DNA of 54,138 bases from JBBDNC01 sp040877875 (GTDB lineage Bacteria > Bacteroidota > Rhodothermia > Balneolales > Balneolaceae). The notes below the pieces were generated by a model, which ran no database searches, was not told where the DNA came from, and worked only from the letters and a program-made list of their open reading frames with translations. The first letter of the stretch is position 1. Each line of letters begins with the position of its first letter. Shown piece by piece: positions 51,901-54,138 of the stretch. Both the position numbers and the translations under genes were made by a program. Where the stretch lies: NCBI GenBank assembly GCA_040877875.1, contig JBBDNC010000194.1, positions 1 through 54,138 of the forward strand. The letters are read 5' to 3'.

Positions 51901-52662
51901 GAATCGGTTAGAACCATTTTGCGTAATGTGCGGACTCATACCGAGTTTGCGAGATCATCCCTGGATCAAATCTTTGACCGTGATTTTGAAGACGTTCCAT
52001 ATAAAGAGATCAACACACTGGAGCATATGATTTTTATGAATACGGGGGAAGGTTTTGAAGCCCGCCCGCTTCCGGCAGATGCACAATTTTCCGCGGGCTT
52101 CCATGCCGGAGTGGCCGATGTGGAGAACAACGGGACGGAAGATCTGTTTTTAAGCCAGAATTACTTTTCTTTTCCCAGGCATATTCCACGTCTGGATGCC
52201 GGCCGGGGCTTGCTTTTGAAGGGGAACGGAGAGGGAAGTTTCACGGCTGCAGATGCCGTCGAGAGTGGCATCAGGATCCATGGAGAACAGCGTGGTGCAG
52301 CCTTCGGGGATATGAATGCCGACGGAAGGGCAGACCTGGTCGTCAGCCAAAACAGCGGGCGGACAAAGCTCTTTCTGAATCAAACCGAAAGTGCAGGAAT
52401 TCGTATCCGGCTGGAAGGTCCGTCAGGGAACCGGGATGCGATCGGTTCGAGCATAAGAGGGGTCTTTGAAGACGGAACGAAAGGTCCGCGGCGCGAGATC
52501 CAGGCAGGGGGAGGGTACTGGTCGCAGAGCTCAAAAATTCAGGTTTTGGGGGGAGACAAACCATTATCAGCCATAGAAGTAAAATGGTTCGACGGCCGGT
52601 CTGAAACGGTAGCGATTTCCGATCCCTCAGTCGGTGAACTCCTTATTGAATATATCGAGTAA
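48958..52662 (+). CDS. Giant lipoprotein with two consecutive FG-GAP propeller-UnbV units
   Basis: The 1234-residue protein starts at GTG 48958 (or GTG 48964) with a lipoprotein signal ending VWGGC. Unit one has seven FG-GAP motifs (DVDGDGWVDI, DVNGNGYPDL, DVNGNGYLDL, DVNDDGLPDL, DINRDGYLDF, DVDLDGYEDL, DLNNDGAQDL) and an ASPIC/UnbV domain at about 550-640. Unit two has seven more (from DITRDGRDDL to DMNADGRADL) and a second UnbV domain from about 1147 to the end. The 7+7 layout implies two integrin-like propellers on the outer membrane surface. It probably binds ligand or partner for the SusCD locus; the ligand is unknown. Confidence 0.92.
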   Translation: MFVRAKTFFPVNLLLFALTLVWGGCNSQPELEWVEEDGYRWANLQTGWLGSDGFRQLSSNKTGVSFRNDVRQELMEKNRHYLNGSGVAVADVDGDGWVDIYFARLDGPNKLFINNGNYRFEDVTEQAGVAHEGYNSTGVAFADVNGNGYPDLLVSSLSDQNVLYMNDGTGLFTRMENSGLGESSGAHTLALADVNGNGYLDLYITNYHTRTVRDLFSEEELSLENTVESVEGELQVLPEFKEYYTIIETAEGPFRNEIGQKDELYFNRGNGKFEKVDDLEHFLDERGNERGLSEDWGLTATFRDVNDDGLPDLYVANDFWTPDRFWINRGDGVFRAIQTESIRNMSYSSMGVDFSDINRDGYLDFTVTEMLSQEHQRRLRQHSENQAEYEGRTMHNRNSVYLNRGDSRFGGQDPTFAEISYYSGLHASEWSWATYFMDVDLDGYEDLIVATGNAYDYQDMDTQIAMGEGSAETGMRQGSDITRYPLLESNNKIFRNNTDLTFTDQSKEWGFEEKDLSMGMALADLNNDGAQDLIINRLNEEAAIYENRTRAPRIAVRLKGEGRNTFGIGAEVILEGGSRLPEQQKQLTAGGNYLSGSQALVVFAADEEFSEHVITVEWPSGKVSRVGGVEANRIYEIDESGAVYEEESESGDPLSVSPIFEDISALLGHRHHENEYDDFRFAPLLPQKISRQGPGVAWVDITRDGRDDLIIGSGKGGEPALFENRGEGLMEPIEMDPITWQVPGDQTAILSWREEGETRVVMGSANYEQGNSKAASAYIYSVDENGSVRQDSIPGILSATGPIAAADVDGNGYVDLFIGGRFKPGQYPVDADSRLFLNDGEEFELDTMNSKTFTELGLVTGAVFSDLTGNGRPDLLVSTEWGSLRLFENRAGTFVEVTSGMGLSRYKGWWKGVTTGDFTGNGLPDIVAANIGLNSPYQLHDGEPIRIYFDDLNWDGRLNIVEAYYDEEVGDYVPRRKLHDFESVRTILRNVRTHTEFARSSLDQIFDRDFEDVPYKEINTLEHMIFMNTGEGFEARPLPADAQFSAGFHAGVADVENNGTEDLFLSQNYFSFPRHIPRLDAGRGLLLKGNGEGSFTAADAVESGIRIHGEQRGAAFGDMNADGRADLVVSQNSGRTKLFLNQTESAGIRIRLEGPSGNRDAIGSSIRGVFEDGTKGPRREIQAGGGYWSQSSKIQVLGGDKPLSAIEVKWFDGRSETVAISDPSVGELLIEYIE

Positions 52663-52815
52663 ATATTGCCGGCCTGTTTGACGAGTCTGCCTTACAGGAA
52701 TGTTGATCCGTATTGGAACAAACAATTTATTTCCTCTCCAATCCGGATATCTCACGAAGTCAAAAAAATGTTGAGGACAAGGCGGAGAAAAGGTGATATT
52801 TGTAGGCTAATCCGG

Positions 52816-53973
52816 TTATTTCTGCAGATATTGACTGAATCCGTCGGTTTTTTGAATCTGAATGGAATCATTATTTGTATATACAAACCTTACTTCGATT
52901 TCCGGCAGTTTTTGGGCAAGCCAAATCCCCTTCTCCGGTCCGAGTACACTTAACGCCGATGCATAGCTGTCGGCAGTCATCCCGTTTGGAGCAAGAACGG
53001 TGACTGAGTGTTGTTGCGTGATTCCCAGGCCGGTTTGGGGATGGATGATGTGGGAATATCTGACTCCGTCGATTTCGAAAAACTGAAACAGATCCCCGGA
53101 CGTGGCAATTGCCCGGTCGGAAACCAGAAGTTCGGTGTAGCGGGTCGTACCCTCACTGTCTACCGCAGGGATCACTACCCTCCACCCATCTTTGTTCGGG
53201 GGAGCCTCTCCGGCCCGGATATCTCCGCCTCCATCCACAAGTGCCGAAGGTATGCCATGCTGCCGGAGTATCTCCAGAGCTTCATCCGTGGCGTATCCTT
53301 TGGCAATTCCCCCCAAATCCAGTTGCATGCCCGGTTGAAGTAAATCGACCGACTTGTTTTTCTCATCCAGTTTTATGAACCGGTATCCGACGTGTTGGCC
53401 GGCTTCATCCAGCTCTGTTTTGGATGGAAGTTCAGGCAAAGACTGACGGTTCATCTCTCTCCATAGTTTGACATAGGGGCCGACGGTGACGTCGAAGGCG
53501 CCATTGGTTTTACTGGAGAGGTGTTTCGAGTATTGAAGGACTTCAAACAGGGAAGGGCTCACTGTTACAGCCCGACCGGAGCCGGAAGTCCGGGAAAGAA
53601 CGTTCAGCTCGCTGTCCGGGAGGTAATCACTCATCATCGAGTTCAGCTCTTCAATCCGTTCAAATGCCGCCTCCGATGCCAATTCTGCAAGGGAATCTTT
53701 AGCCGCATACAGTACAATCCGGAAAAGAGTTCCCATATGGGGGGATTCGAATTCGTATCGTTGATTTGAACCGTGTGTCCGACCCGGATTTCCCGTTTCC
53801 GTTGGTTTTGTTTCATCGGATCCGCCATGTACAATTGGAGCAGCCGGGAATGCCATGGATTGAAATACGGTAGCCGAAGTTTCAACTGTGTTGTCTGGGC
53901 GACTCGAATAGAAAAGAAGTAGAATAAGTATCGGGCCAAATATCCTGGTTGGCAGAAGATTAGAAGAGTTCAT
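52816..53973 (-). CDS. apbE: FAD:protein FMN transferase ApbE
   Basis: ApbE covalently attaches FMN to Thr/Ser of exported flavoproteins such as Nqr and Rnf subunits. The 385-residue protein has an N-terminal signal anchor (IFGPILILLLFYSSR) and a long linker. The ApbE domain follows (FESPHMGTLFRIVLYA, GAFDVTVGPYVKLWRE, LDLGGIAKGYATDEA, VDGGGDIRAG, YSHIIHPQTG, MTADSYASALSVLG). The metal-binding and FAD-binding positions look intact. No Nqr or Rnf gene is in the window; the exported FAD oxidoreductase at 22382 is too far to link. It is convergent with the giant propeller gene, 153 bp away. Confidence 0.94.
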   Translation of the reverse strand: MNSSNLLPTRIFGPILILLLFYSSRPDNTVETSATVFQSMAFPAAPIVHGGSDETKPTETGNPGRTHGSNQRYEFESPHMGTLFRIVLYAAKDSLAELASEAAFERIEELNSMMSDYLPDSELNVLSRTSGSGRAVTVSPSLFEVLQYSKHLSSKTNGAFDVTVGPYVKLWREMNRQSLPELPSKTELDEAGQHVGYRFIKLDEKNKSVDLLQPGMQLDLGGIAKGYATDEALEILRQHGIPSALVDGGGDIRAGEAPPNKDGWRVVIPAVDSEGTTRYTELLVSDRAIATSGDLFQFFEIDGVRYSHIIHPQTGLGITQQHSVTVLAPNGMTADSYASALSVLGPEKGIWLAQKLPEIEVRFVYTNNDSIQIQKTDGFSQYLQK

Positions 53974-54138
53974 TAAAGTATTTAATCATTAAAATTCTTT
54001 GGTTTCAAAAGTAAGATTTTCATGGATCAAATGTGATTTGTGTCTCTGGTTTAGTGAATGTAACTTCAGGTAATGTTGTACTTTTAGAAGGCTTTGCAAA
54101 ATCACTGCGTGTTCAAAAAATGAGCGTCTTTTTGCCCA
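53974..54138. other. Right-end intergenic region upstream of apbE
   Basis: No gene is visible in the last 165 bases. They are A/T-rich and should contain the minus-strand apbE promoter. The window ends before any further gene begins. Confidence 0.4.

Noticed and set aside
35079..52662. The SusCD locus called as a polysaccharide utilization locus with a specific glycan
   Set aside because: No glycoside hydrolase, lyase or carbohydrate-binding module was seen, so the substrate class cannot be assigned.

Overview
The window reads as a chromosomal segment of a Bacteroidota-like bacterium, most likely from the Balneolota/Rhodothermota side of that superphylum. The pointers are a SusC/SusD outer-membrane pair, the L28-L33-DUF4295 ribosomal cluster, FG-GAP/UnbV surface proteins, and translation starts that mostly lack a Shine-Dalgarno motif and sit behind A/T-rich leaders. 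No tRNA, rRNA, CRISPR array, transposase or phage gene was recognised. The sequence is a scaffold with one 100-N gap at 44608-44707, and the gap can be resolved from its flanks.

Positions 1-13 kb are housekeeping and probably near the origin: mnmG, rsmG carrying two parS-like 16-mers, a WYL-type regulator, a truncated OsmC-family remnant, gyrB-gyrA on the minus strand, rpmB-rpmG-DUF4295 with a terminator, and yqeY-cvpA-tyrS. Positions 12.7-19.3 kb carry a MarR regulator, comEC, and the run xseB-dxs-queA. Positions 19.4-32.4 kb hold a small hypothetical gene, an exported S9 peptidase, an exported FAD oxidoreductase paired with a c-type cytochrome, an anchored thioredoxin-like protein, a DoxX protein, a helix-turn-helix regulator, a Nudix hydrolase, pgsA-ftsY, an M28 lipoprotein peptidase and scpA. 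Positions 32.5-35 kb carry a second MarR regulator, an MscS channel and a second DoxX protein.

Positions 35-52.7 kb form an accessory, PUL-like locus. It has a membrane-anchored FG-GAP/UnbV propeller, a DUF1508 micro-protein, a heme c/FG-GAP fusion, SusC, SusD, a formylglycine-generating-enzyme-like protein lacking the key cysteine, a Tat-exported Gfo/Idh/MocA oxidoreductase, an exported sugar-epimerase-like TIM barrel, and a 1234-residue lipoprotein made of two consecutive propeller-UnbV units. No glycoside hydrolase, polysaccharide lyase, sulfatase or ECF sigma/anti-sigma pair is present, so the substrate is unknown. An ApbE flavin transferase closes the window.

The most distinctive non-coding signal is a family of degenerate 7-bp (sometimes 8-bp) periodic tracts, seen at about a dozen intergenic places. 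They usually lie at gene 3' ends, and three times they supply the stop codon itself. Other structures are a 12-bp perfect stem-loop between susC and susD, a long imperfect stem-loop in the susC leader, a 14-bp inverted repeat between scpA and marR, and a GC-rich palindromic element upstream of the epimerase gene.
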